From contig DHOX01000043.1 of assembly GCA_002409785.1 (NCBI GenBank), forward strand, positions 1-19,339: a stretch of DNA of 19,339 nucleotides. Reading direction: 5' to 3'. Both the position numbers and the translations under genes were made by a program. Positions 1-9,000 of this stretch are shown in pieces. The stretch comes from Prevotella sp. UBA5379. GTDB taxonomy: Bacteria > Bacteroidota > Bacteroidia > Bacteroidales > Bacteroidaceae. The notes beneath the pieces are model-generated. The model was given only the letters and a program-made list of their open reading frames with translations, did not search any database and was not told the DNA's origin. Each line of letters begins with the position of its first letter. Position 1 is the first letter of the stretch.

Positions 1-462
1 GGCGATGACTGCTGCCAGTCCATAGCAGATGCCCAGTCGTGGCAGGACGCCCAGGATGCGTAACTGACCAAACGTGTTGGCGGAAACAGAGAGGCGTTGT
101 GCAAATGATAATTGGGCATTAATGGGATTTTCCATCCCTCTGAAAAACATGACGAGCCAAGTGATGGCCAGACCGATGAACCAAAGCAGCAGGGCTCTTT
201 TAAGAATCTTCCGTGCACACTTCCAGGACCATTTAAACTCGAATTTGCGGAGAGACAGATAAGTAGTGATCCCCATGATGAACATGAAGAAAGGAAACAC
301 TAAGTCTGTCGGGGTCAGTCCCAGCCATTCAGAATGCTGCAAGGGGGCATAGGTCTGAGGACCGCCCGGATTGTTGACGAGGATCATCCCAGCTATGGTG
401 ACCCCTCTAGATATGTCGAGAGCCAGAATTCTCTGATTGTGTTGTGTGGTACTTTCATCCAT
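1..462 (-). CDS. Membrane acyltransferase, HGSNAT/DUF5009 type (3' part outside window)
   Basis: Reading the minus strand from an ATG at 462 gives an open frame of 154 codons that leaves the window still open. The N-terminus has the pattern of the bacterial relatives of heparan-alpha-glucosaminide N-acetyltransferase, often labelled DUF5009: RILALDISRGVTIAGMILVN near residues 11-30, then QHSEWLGLTPTDLVFPFF near 42-59. His43 sits where the family has its proposed acetyl-accepting histidine. Hydrophobic stretches near residues 18-31, 53-70, 90-107 and 135-154 fit membrane helices. Family members are thought to move acetyl groups from cytoplasmic acetyl-CoA to sugars across the inner membrane; the substrate here is unknown. 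It follows susC and susD on the same strand after 160 bp, with a hairpin and no visible promoter in the gap, so it may be the third gene of that operon. The family call is fairly sure; the activity is inferred. Confidence 0.85.
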   Translation of the reverse strand, partial: MDESTTQHNQRILALDISRGVTIAGMILVNNPGGPQTYAPLQHSEWLGLTPTDLVFPFFMFIMGITTYLSLRKFEFKWSWKCARKILKRALLLWFIGLAITWLVMFFRGMENPINAQLSFAQRLSVSANTFGQLRILGVLPRLGICYGLAAVIA

Positions 463-565
463 TTTATTTATGACTTGATTGTAAGTGACATTTTGGGGAT
501 ATGGCTTATTAATTATAGGTCTGTTTTTTTATGATGTGATATTTAGGGTTGTAGTGGTTGTGTGG

Positions 566-609
566 TTTCTGCTTTCTCTTAACCGATTAGGCTAAGAAGA
601 AAGCAGAAA
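566..609 (-). terminator. Strong hairpin downstream of the susD-like gene
   Basis: TTTCTGCTTTCT (566-577) and AGAAAGCAGAAA (598-609) are perfect 12-bp inverted arms. Allowing a one-base bulge at 597, the stem gains four more pairs (578-581 with 593-596), leaving an 11-nt loop. It starts 13 bp after the susD-like stop codon. Neither strand has a T-run after the hairpin, so it is not a textbook intrinsic terminator. It could be a weak terminator, an RNA-processing site or a 3'-end stabiliser that sets susCD mRNA levels apart from the downstream acyltransferase. Confidence 0.55.
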
Positions 610-622
610 TTCACGATTCACT

Positions 623-2251
623 TTATTTATAACGACCAGTATCCCACCAGACACGCACGTTTGGACCATCTCCCTGACCGTTATTTAATTTCGAACTTGT
701 AGCGTTTTCAGCGTTTTCTCTTCTTTCGGAATCAGGATACCGAAGTTTTTTTATAAACTGTCCCTTTGAAGGATCTATTGTGGTTTCTTCGCTGTGTAAT
801 ACAGGGATTAATTTAGGATAGCCGGTTCTTCTACATTCTGCCCATGCTTCAATGCCATTAGGATAAAGAGCTATCCATTTTTGTGTGGCAATTTTTTCTA
901 ATTTTTGTTCATAAGTATCATTATCATCCCATGCAACGTCACCAGTAGTCATATAAATCTCATCGTTTGTTGTTGGAGAAAGCGCTGCATTAGAAAGGAA
1001 TGAACGCTCGTCAGCTAGCGATGCTGTTATTCCTGAATAATAGTTTTCTTTTGCATTACCTGCACCTGACCAACCTAATAAGGCCGCTTCGGCTTTTAAG
1101 AAACAGACTTCACTATAAGTCATAATCTTTAAAGGTAAGGTTACCGTAGTATTCAATACGTCTGATGTAGGTGTATCAAGACTATTCCATTCAGGATATG
1201 CTTGTAAGCCTAAGCAAACGGAATGTCTTGTTGCTGCATTGTCTGGTAAGCCGATTTCGGTAGAACTCATTCCATTAGGTAAACCTGCAAATTGTTCTCC
1301 CGTATAGTTAGACAAGGTCCCGTCCTTTTTTGCTGCAACATAATCTTCGGCTTGACCGAACCATAAACGCATTCGTGGATCTTCTACAGTACTTAGATGC
1401 TTTAATATTTTTTCCATCTCAGCGCTCATTGTAAATTCATGCCATGTGCTCATCATGTAGAGTGGATTCCCCCATCCCCATGCACCTTTACCGTTGCATG
1501 TCATATATGCATTATCACTGTTACTTTCCATTATTCCAGCTTTTAATGCCGCTTCTCCTTCTGTCTTAGCCCAACTGGGATCTTTAAAAGATATACGCAG
1601 GGCATATCGCAATCTCAGAGAGTTGGCAAAACGAATCCATTTTTGAATATTTCCTCCAAATACTAGGTCATTGTCACTCGTAACGGTTTCCTGTTCACTA
1701 TTGTTTTGATTAAGGACTTCTACCGCTTCTGTGAGTTCTTTGAAAATGTCTTTGTAAATAGAGTCTTGTGGGTCGTATTTATTTTGACTTTCTCCTAATC
1801 CTGCTGTGGTATAAGGTATATCGCCATATATATCTGTCATACTTGCAGTTTCATACGCTAATGTAATGCGCATCATTTGATATAAATTAATCTCAGAGGA
1901 CTCTTTGCTTGCAATTTCCTTTGCCACTTTCAGGTGCTTTAATGTCGTATAATATGGAGTCCAAAAACCACCAGTAGACCAACTGTCATTATATCCATAT
2001 CGATCTGTGGAAAATGCAGTTTGAGTATTGGCAAAATATTGGCAATAGCGTTGTGCATATAGATTGTCTCCAAGTTGGTAAGGTGTCGCACTTAAATGTG
2101 CACCGACTTCTTGTACATAAGGTAATATATATTTAAGACTTGCGTTGGTTACAGCCCCAGGGTTAGTGTTCATCGAATCAAATCGTCCTGTACAACTGGA
2201 GAAAATAACAATACTAAAACTTATGGAAAATAGAAAAAATAATCGCTTCAT
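623..2251 (-). CDS. SusD/RagB-like outer-membrane glycan-binding lipoprotein
   Basis: This 542-residue protein starts with a lipoprotein signal (MKRLFFLFSISFSIVIFSSC), with Cys20 as the likely lipidation site. The mature N-terminus soon shows the NTNP motif (residues 29-32) common in SusD homologues, and the length is usual for the family. The sequence looks closest to the SusD-like_2 branch rather than to classical starch SusD. SusD proteins sit on the cell surface as a lid over the SusC transporter, where they capture oligosaccharides and pass them through. The start codon is 12 bp after the stop of the susC-like gene, so the two are surely co-transcribed. The binding-site residues give no clear hint of the sugar. 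Family call near certain; ligand unknown. Confidence 0.95.
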   Translation of the reverse strand: MKRLFFLFSISFSIVIFSSCTGRFDSMNTNPGAVTNASLKYILPYVQEVGAHLSATPYQLGDNLYAQRYCQYFANTQTAFSTDRYGYNDSWSTGGFWTPYYTTLKHLKVAKEIASKESSEINLYQMMRITLAYETASMTDIYGDIPYTTAGLGESQNKYDPQDSIYKDIFKELTEAVEVLNQNNSEQETVTSDNDLVFGGNIQKWIRFANSLRLRYALRISFKDPSWAKTEGEAALKAGIMESNSDNAYMTCNGKGAWGWGNPLYMMSTWHEFTMSAEMEKILKHLSTVEDPRMRLWFGQAEDYVAAKKDGTLSNYTGEQFAGLPNGMSSTEIGLPDNAATRHSVCLGLQAYPEWNSLDTPTSDVLNTTVTLPLKIMTYSEVCFLKAEAALLGWSGAGNAKENYYSGITASLADERSFLSNAALSPTTNDEIYMTTGDVAWDDNDTYEQKLEKIATQKWIALYPNGIEAWAECRRTGYPKLIPVLHSEETTIDPSKGQFIKKLRYPDSERRENAENATSSKLNNGQGDGPNVRVWWDTGRYK

Positions 2252-2263
2252 AATTTAAGGATT

Positions 2264-5200
2264 TTAAAATTTAACATTTAATGAAAATCCAAATGTTCTT
2301 GTCGGTGGCATAGAGCCATATTCAAATGCTTGGGCATAATCTGCATTTGAAAGTGCTGATTCTGGATCAACCGGAGCCTTTTTGTAAATATAAAACAGAT
2401 TTCGTCCTACAACAGAAATCTTTGCAGATTGTATCTTTAAAGGTTTTAGCCACATTTGAGGTAATATCCATCCTAAGGATATTTCTCTCATTTTTATATA
2501 TGTGCCTTTATACATAAATTCCTCAGCAACTCCTGATGAACTGCCTACTTTTGTGTAAAATTCCTGTGCAGTTATTTCTTTCTCGTTCTTTTCTCCTGTA
2601 GATTCTACTATTCCATCTACAACCATTTTATCACGACCTTGCAATGTCCTTTTTGATGTTCCAGAAGAGCATGCATTGGCGTCTGTCATAGAGATAAAAT
2701 CTCCACCATAGCGCATATCAATTAACGTGTTAAAAATTATTTTCTTCCATTGCAATGTCGTAGTCAAAGAACCTGTCCATTTTGGCATCATATTTCCTAT
2801 GATTTTATCGGTTTCGGTTAATGGTAAGCCGTCATCTCCGATGAGTATTTGCCCGCTTGAATTTCTTTTATAGGCATTCGTTGCAACAATATCTCCATAT
2901 TCATGCCCTTTGTCTACCACTACGGAAGCAATACTTGTACTACCTAAAGTGTATCTTGTTACTCCTCCACCTAGAGATATACATTTTGTTCTATTTAGCC
3001 CCCAATTCAACGTTATATCCCATTTCCAATCTTTTTTCTGAATAGGTGTTCCACTGAGAGTTAATTCATAACCATAACTCTGAATCTTACCTGCATTGAT
3101 AACTTTGGATGTGTATCCTGAAGGGATTGGAGTGTCTATTGCTAAGATCTGATTTGTAGTGATACTTTTATACCATGTAAAATCTCCACTTAACCGATTA
3201 TGAAATAGACGCCATTCTAAGCCGGCTTCATAAGAATTTGTACTTTCAGGTTTTAAATTATTTAAAGGCATTTCGTCTGGTAGTTGCATCTCCAGAATAG
3301 TTCCTCCATTAACTAAACTCGAATATTTAGTATAAGTATAAGAAAGTCTATAAGGATCAGTATCATTTCCAACTTTTGCCCAAGATGTACGAGCTTTTAA
3401 GTAATCGATCCAATTTGGCAATTTCATCATTTCAGATAATATCCCACTTAAACTAATTGAAGGATAAAAGTAGGAACGGTTGGCCCTGGGTAAGGTTGAT
3501 GACCAATCATTACGTCCTGTTAAATCTAGATACATCATACTTTTAAATCCAATTGAAGCATTTCCAAGAACTGATTGTATTTCTTTCTTGTAAAAAGATT
3601 CTGATGCTTCGCGTGTATCTCCGTTACTCATCCATGCAAAATCTTGGATTAAAAATTGTCCAGCGCTTCCGGATAATCCTTCATATTGCTGATTTTCAAT
3701 GGATGTTCCTAAATTTGCAGATGTGGAGAATTCTCCAAAATTTTTATTGAAATTCAAAATTAGATCACTCGTAAAATCTTTATGTGTTGTTTCACTATGT
3801 GCATACTCTGAAGCCACTGAGCCGTCCGTTTGATGTAAAGCATAATTTCTGTATTGATCATTATACCAATCAATTCCTACTCTTCCAGTAAGATTTAAGT
3901 AATCTGTAATTTTGATTGATGTTCGTATTAATCCTAATATCCTGTTCCTTACATTCTTGTTACCATTGGAGGGTAATATCATTCCATAAGGATTAGAATA
4001 ATTCTCAGAGGCACCAGCCCAATTCTTTATTTGACCATTAGATTTATATATATCATTACTTAAATCTGATAAGCGAATACTACGAGGCATAGTTATAAAC
4101 TGTGACATCAAACCATAGCTGCCTTGTCCCGGAGTGTTGTTCGTAAGTTCTCTAATGTAATTTACTTTTGTGTCAATTGTTAAATATGTATTTTTAAATT
4201 CAGTATTTGAATCAAAATATTGTCTGTTTATAGAATGGTTGGGAACAATACCCTTATTTCGACTATCTGTGAAAGATAAACGTCCTGTTAGATTTTTACT
4301 ACCTGCTGTAGCTGTTAAAGAATTAGTGTACATTACTCCAGTATTAAAAAAATCAGAGATATAATCTTTTTGAGGTAGCATCTTGTACTGTTCATAATTA
4401 TCTCCATAGAGTGTTTTATGCCAATTATCTATTAATTGTCCCTGCATTTTAGGTCCCCAACTGCCTTTTGATGAAATATTGAATTCTCCTCCAGAACCTT
4501 GCCCATATACATTTTGAAATTTATAGGGATTATAAACAGTGTTAAATTGTATGTTGCCAGTATATTCCAAATGTAAGGGTTGTCCTTGTACTCCTTTTTT
4601 TGTGGTAATCACGATTGCTCCGTTTTCAGCTCGTGAACCATATAATGCTGCTGCATTGGCACCTTTCAGAATTGAAATATTCTCAATATCTTCCGGATTA
4701 ATTTGATTTGCTGCACTTGCGAGATCACTTCCACCATATTCTGTGACATCTCCAGATGAATCATCATTAATGGGCATACCATCAACAACCCAGAGTGGTT
4801 GGTTCTTTCCACTCAATGAATTGAGACCTCTTAATATAACTCGTGTTGATCCTCCTAAACCAGAACCGGATTCTGAAATTTGAACTCCAGCAATTTTACC
4901 TTGTAACATATTACTGAGGCTAATAGATCTGTTTTCCGTAAAGCCTTCAGTATTAACTTCCTGTACGGCATATCCGAGAGCTTTTTTCTCGCGCTTAATG
5001 CCTAAAGCTGTAACAACGACTTCATTGAGGGATGAAGAAGCTGGACTAAGTGTTATTTTTAATTTATTTTCTTTTCCAATATAGGCAATCTTGTTTTTAT
5101 AGCCTATATAGCTAATAATGATACTATTAACGCTTTCTGGAATGCTAATAGTAAAAAAACCATTCTGATCAGAAATAGTGTGAAGGTTTGTCCCTTGGAC

Positions 5201-5401
5201 TTGGATAGTGGCTCCAATTACTGCGGAGCCTTGTTCATCTAGAATAAATCCAGAAACATTTTTGTAATTTTGTTGTTGTAATGCTTGAATATTAATGCTT
5301 TTTGCTTTAATTGGAGATACAATGAATGTCACAAACCCTGTGACCATGCATACTAAGAAAAATCCAGCGAACCTTCTACATTGTGTAATGTTCTTTTTCA
5401 T
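2264..5401 (-). CDS. SusC/RagA-type TonB-dependent outer-membrane transporter
   Basis: The 1045-residue protein has every part of a SusC homologue in order. There is an N-terminal signal sequence (about residues 1-34), then a carboxypeptidase-regulatory-like domain (about 48-120, with VSGFILDEQGSAVIGATIQV). A TonB-box region, LNEVVVTALGIKREK, lies near 125-139. The plug follows (about 140-270, with LWVVDGMPI and the family pattern ILKGANAAALYGSRAENGAI). The rest is a long beta-barrel ending in FGFSLNVKF with a terminal Phe, as barrel-assembly substrates usually do. It takes up oligosaccharides, or sometimes peptides, across the outer membrane using TonB-ExbBD energy, paired with the SusD-like protein encoded 12 bp downstream. 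I saw no N-terminal STN domain, so signalling to an anti-sigma factor is not indicated. The divergent GH2 gene suggests a beta-linked glycan as cargo, but that is inference. Confidence 0.96.
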   Translation of the reverse strand: MKKNITQCRRFAGFFLVCMVTGFVTFIVSPIKAKSINIQALQQQNYKNVSGFILDEQGSAVIGATIQVQGTNLHTISDQNGFFTISIPESVNSIIISYIGYKNKIAYIGKENKLKITLSPASSSLNEVVVTALGIKREKKALGYAVQEVNTEGFTENRSISLSNMLQGKIAGVQISESGSGLGGSTRVILRGLNSLSGKNQPLWVVDGMPINDDSSGDVTEYGGSDLASAANQINPEDIENISILKGANAAALYGSRAENGAIVITTKKGVQGQPLHLEYTGNIQFNTVYNPYKFQNVYGQGSGGEFNISSKGSWGPKMQGQLIDNWHKTLYGDNYEQYKMLPQKDYISDFFNTGVMYTNSLTATAGSKNLTGRLSFTDSRNKGIVPNHSINRQYFDSNTEFKNTYLTIDTKVNYIRELTNNTPGQGSYGLMSQFITMPRSIRLSDLSNDIYKSNGQIKNWAGASENYSNPYGMILPSNGNKNVRNRILGLIRTSIKITDYLNLTGRVGIDWYNDQYRNYALHQTDGSVASEYAHSETTHKDFTSDLILNFNKNFGEFSTSANLGTSIENQQYEGLSGSAGQFLIQDFAWMSNGDTREASESFYKKEIQSVLGNASIGFKSMMYLDLTGRNDWSSTLPRANRSYFYPSISLSGILSEMMKLPNWIDYLKARTSWAKVGNDTDPYRLSYTYTKYSSLVNGGTILEMQLPDEMPLNNLKPESTNSYEAGLEWRLFHNRLSGDFTWYKSITTNQILAIDTPIPSGYTSKVINAGKIQSYGYELTLSGTPIQKKDWKWDITLNWGLNRTKCISLGGGVTRYTLGSTSIASVVVDKGHEYGDIVATNAYKRNSSGQILIGDDGLPLTETDKIIGNMMPKWTGSLTTTLQWKKIIFNTLIDMRYGGDFISMTDANACSSGTSKRTLQGRDKMVVDGIVESTGEKNEKEITAQEFYTKVGSSSGVAEEFMYKGTYIKMREISLGWILPQMWLKPLKIQSAKISVVGRNLFYIYKKAPVDPESALSNADYAQAFEYGSMPPTRTFGFSLNVKF

Positions 5402-5521
5402 AATAATAATAATTAGAGCACATGACTAAATTTGTAGCGAGTAAATCTTTTATTTATCAGGCAATGTTCAAATGATATATTGGTCTTATATTTTGCCGTT
5501 AAAGACAACTTGAGAGGATTT

Positions 5522-5548
5522 TTGGCAGTTTCATAAAAGGCTTGCCAA
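5522..5548. repeat. Inverted repeat in the putative susC leader
   Basis: TTGGCA at 5522-5527 is exactly inverted as TGCCAA at 5543-5548 around a 15-nt loop. It lies about 120 bp before the susC start codon. On the plus strand it is followed by TTTTAG, which would make a weak terminator for a rightward antisense RNA. On the minus strand it would be a leader hairpin. Confidence 0.35.
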
Positions 5549-5687
5549 TTTTAGAATGATTCAAATCGTTGCACTTCTGCAGGTGCCGTATTAGTGAAAA
5601 CTTATAACTTTCTCCCAATCTTCTGGGTTAATAATTAAATATATTATTATAGGGTTACTAATTAATAATTTTGTTATTATATAGCTG

Positions 5688-5695
5688 CAAATATA
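5688..5695 (-). promoter_or_regulatory. Possible -7 element for susCD
   Basis: On the minus strand the sequence reads TATATTTG, which fits the Bacteroidota -7 consensus TAnnTTTG. I found no good -33 TTTG-like element about 20 bp upstream, and the surroundings are AT-rich enough to give such a match by chance. Confidence 0.25.
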
Positions 5696-5940
5696 TATAT
5701 TATTTTAATAACTAGATATGATTTAGATGTATTTTTTGCTTTAGTGGCGATAATTTATATGATGTTAACATTCTGAATGAATCATAAGGGCATTTGGTTC
5801 TGATAAGTGCTTTGCTGGTTTACACCTATTATATTATTAAATATGCTATTTGACCCTTTATATTGATTCTCGGATTTCATCAGATTGATTTTTAAATTCA
5901 CATAAATGCTTTTAAATTTTTCAGATTCACGAATAATGTT

Positions 5941-5948
5941 TATCTTTG
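5941..5948 (+). promoter_or_regulatory. -7 promoter element for the GH2 gene
   Basis: TATCTTTG matches TAnnTTTG exactly and lies 81 bp before the GH2 start codon, implying a leader of roughly 75 nt. The -33 region is only T-rich, with no clear TTTG, so the promoter may depend on an activator or another sigma factor. Confidence 0.5.
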
Positions 5949-6029
5949 TAAGATAAGATAATCAGACCGTTTGTTGAAGACGATTTCTTTATTTTTCTAT
6001 AATACCGAAAAATATTAACAATAACAGAT

Positions 6030-9000
6030 ATGAAATATAAAGCCCTTTTTCTTCTGGGTTTATCCCTGTTTACTTCAGCTAATATTATGGCTAAAGATAT
6101 TAATTATACGAAAGGAATAGGTGTTTATCCTGGTGATCCTGCTGAGAATAAAGCTCCAGTACTGGAAAAAGATTTTGTTTATAGGAATGTTGCTTTGAAC
6201 AGGGCAGCTTATGCTTCTTCGTCGTTTGATTACAATCTGACGGCGCAGTTGGTTACGGATGGAATTATATCTTCGGGTGAACCGGCTACGATTACAGTCT
6301 CGACGGATAAGGGCGTGCTTGATTTACGTGATCAAGCCAAGACCTTTGATGGAAATGTTCACTCCAGCAATGTTCTTATGGGAGATCATTCGTTCATCCA
6401 GTATGATTGGACCGGAATGAAGGTTGATGTGACATCCTTACATATTTTAGGTGAGGTAGCTTTTGATCCGCAAATTTCTAAAAGTGGATATCAGATTCAG
6501 GTTATGGCTTCGAATGATGGAAATCATTGGAGAGAGATAGGAAAGTTGGAAGGAACTGATTTGCCTGGTGAAGCCACTCAGCAAATGGTAAGTTCTGATC
6601 CGAACAAGCAGGAAGCGGTTGAAAAATTGCCATTGAGAGAATTAAATATGGAATTGCCCATTGACTCTGCCGGAGAGTTTAGGCATTTAAGATTGAATTT
6701 CCTGATGCCTGGTTGTGCCTATTGGCGTATCTATGAGATTGGATCCATGCAGAATGGCCATTTTGTCAATGAGAGTTGGATGCCTTCCTATCATTTTAAT
6801 AGTGTCTGGATCTCAAAAAAATTAACAGGTCTCACTGATCAGGCACAATGGTTGAAAGTAGATTTAGGGACAGAGGTCAACTTTGATAAGGTAAGGCTAT
6901 ACTGGCTTCATCGTCCATTGTCTGGCAGGATTGAAGTTTCAAAAGATGGCAGAAACTGGACGAATGTGGCTGATCTGCACCAGGGGAACAGCCTGACGGA
7001 CAGTTTGTCCTGTAATGGATACGGTCGCTATGTGCGGCTCCTTATGGAGAAGCCAGATGAATCACAATGTTACGGGCTAAAGGAGATTCAGATTATGGGG
7101 AAAGGCGGGTTGAGTGTAGCTGAGAAGTCTCCTATGTCTTTGACCGTTAACGCCTTACGGTTGAATCAGTCTGATTTCCAGTTGGATCGGGATTGGATCT
7201 TGCGGCGTGATAAAAATTCACAATGGGTTCATGCCACGGTGCCGGGAACAGTTCTGACGAGTTATATGAATATTGGGGCGGTTCCGGATGATCGCTATGA
7301 CAATAATATGCGCCAGATATCCGAATCCTTCTTTAACTCTGATTTCTGGTACCGTAATACTTTTAAGATTGCTAATCTGAAGCAATCAACAGGGGATACC
7401 AGGTATTATCTGAATTTTGATGGTATTAACTGGAAAGCTGTCGTTTTTCTGAATGGGAATCATTTAGGAAATATTGATGGTGCTTTTATCCGTGGACGTT
7501 TCGATGTGACGAAATATTTGAAAAACGGTGAAAACAAACTTGAAGTCAAGGTAATTCATAATGCTCATTTCGGGCCAGTGAAAGTGAAAAATGAGGAAAG
7601 TACCGACTTGAATGGAGGCATTTTAGGTGCGGATAACCCCACTTTTCATGCATCAATCGGGTGGGACTGGATTACCAGTACTCCTGGCCGGGATGTGGGT
7701 ATCTGGAATGATGTATATCTTTCTGCGGATAAGGGGATTCATCTGCATGATCCGGTAATTACTACAACGCTGGATCATCCGGATACTCTGGCTACAATGA
7801 CACCGAGGGTGTTGGTAAAAAATGAATTGAATACTTCTCGTACGATAATGCTGAAGGGATGGATAGGTCCTGTTTCCTTTGAGAAAAAGGTGGATATTCT
7901 TCCTCTTGAAGATAAAGAAGTGAGTTTCTCTCCGGATGAATTTTCACAGTTGAAGAACCGGAGGATGCATTTGTGGTGGCCTAATGGCTATGGAGAGCCC
8001 TATCTGTACCGGGCGGGCTATGTGATATCCGTGATTGACGGAAAGAGACCTGATCCGATCAGAAATGATTCCCTGACGTATCAGGGAGGTATTCGTGAAG
8101 TTGCCTATAAAAATATGAATACCGTCCTTACTATGTATGTCAACGGAAAACGTTTCGTTCCGCTGGGGGGAAACTGGGGCTTTTCGGAAATCAACCTTAA
8201 CTATCGTGGCCGTGAATATGACACGGCTGTAAGATACCACAAGGAGATGAACTACAACATGATTCGTGACTGGGTAGGTCAGATTGGTGATGATGAGTTT
8301 TATCAGGCTTGCGACAAATATGGTATCATGGTCTGGCAGGATTTCTGGCTGGCAAACCCGTGGGACGGACCTGATCCCTATAATGATCAAATGTTCCTGG
8401 CTAATGCGAAAGACTATATCTTGAAAATTCGAAATCATCCGAGCATTGGACTTTATGTCGGACGTAACGAAGGAGATCCTCCTGCTTCTCTTAATGAACC
8501 TTTGCAAGAAGACGTAAAAGCACTGCATCCTCAGTTGGGTTATATCCCCAATTCTGCTGATCATGGGGTATGGGGGCATGGACCTTATGGAGTGAAACCA
8601 GCGTCTTTCTATTTCTCACATTTAAATGATAAACTCCATTCTGAAAAGGGAATGCCGAATGTGATGAACTATGAGAGTTTATGCCGGACTTTGAAACCGG
8701 ATCACCTTTGGCCGCAAAATATTGCCTGGGGACAGCATGATTATACTTTGCGTGGAGCACAGAATGGACAATCCTTCAATGAAATACTGCTCAAGCATTT
8801 TGGCCCTGCGAAGAGTGCAAAACAGTTTACGGAACAGGCCCAATGGCTGAATTATGATGGCCATAGGGCAATGTATGAAAGTGCCGAGGAGAATCGTATG
8901 GGTCTTCTTATCTGGATGAGTCATCCTTGCTGGCCGACAATGGTGTGGCAGACCTATGACTATTTCTTTGAACCTACAGCAGCTTACTTTGGCATTAAAA

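Larger units (their letters stand above)
5402..6029. other. Divergent regulatory region between susC and the GH2 gene
   Basis: This 628-bp AT-rich stretch has no convincing gene. It must hold the start sites of the leftward susCD operon and the rightward GH2 gene. A good TAnnTTTG element for the GH2 gene is at 5941-5948. A weaker candidate for susC on the minus strand is at 5688-5695, which would leave a leader of roughly 280 nt. Within that leader are a short inverted repeat TTGGCA/TGCCAA (5522-5527 and 5543-5548) and CCCA/TGGG pairing near 5616-5630. A long structured leader is common ahead of susC-like genes, and antisense small RNAs are known at some such loci. Nothing here proves either. 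Confidence 0.6.

Noticed and set aside
334..534. 66-codon plus-strand frame over the acyltransferase start
   Set aside because: It is antisense to a recognisable HGSNAT-type N-terminus and looks like a chance frame.
5427..5434. TAAATTTG on the plus strand near the susC start
   Set aside because: It matches the -7 consensus but points rightward away from susC with no gene nearby, and such matches are common in AT-rich DNA.
7944..8579. Long open frame on the minus strand inside the GH2 gene
   Set aside because: It is wholly covered by conserved GH2 catalytic-domain coding sequence on the plus strand. It shows no recognisable domain and has no ribosome site or promoter context.
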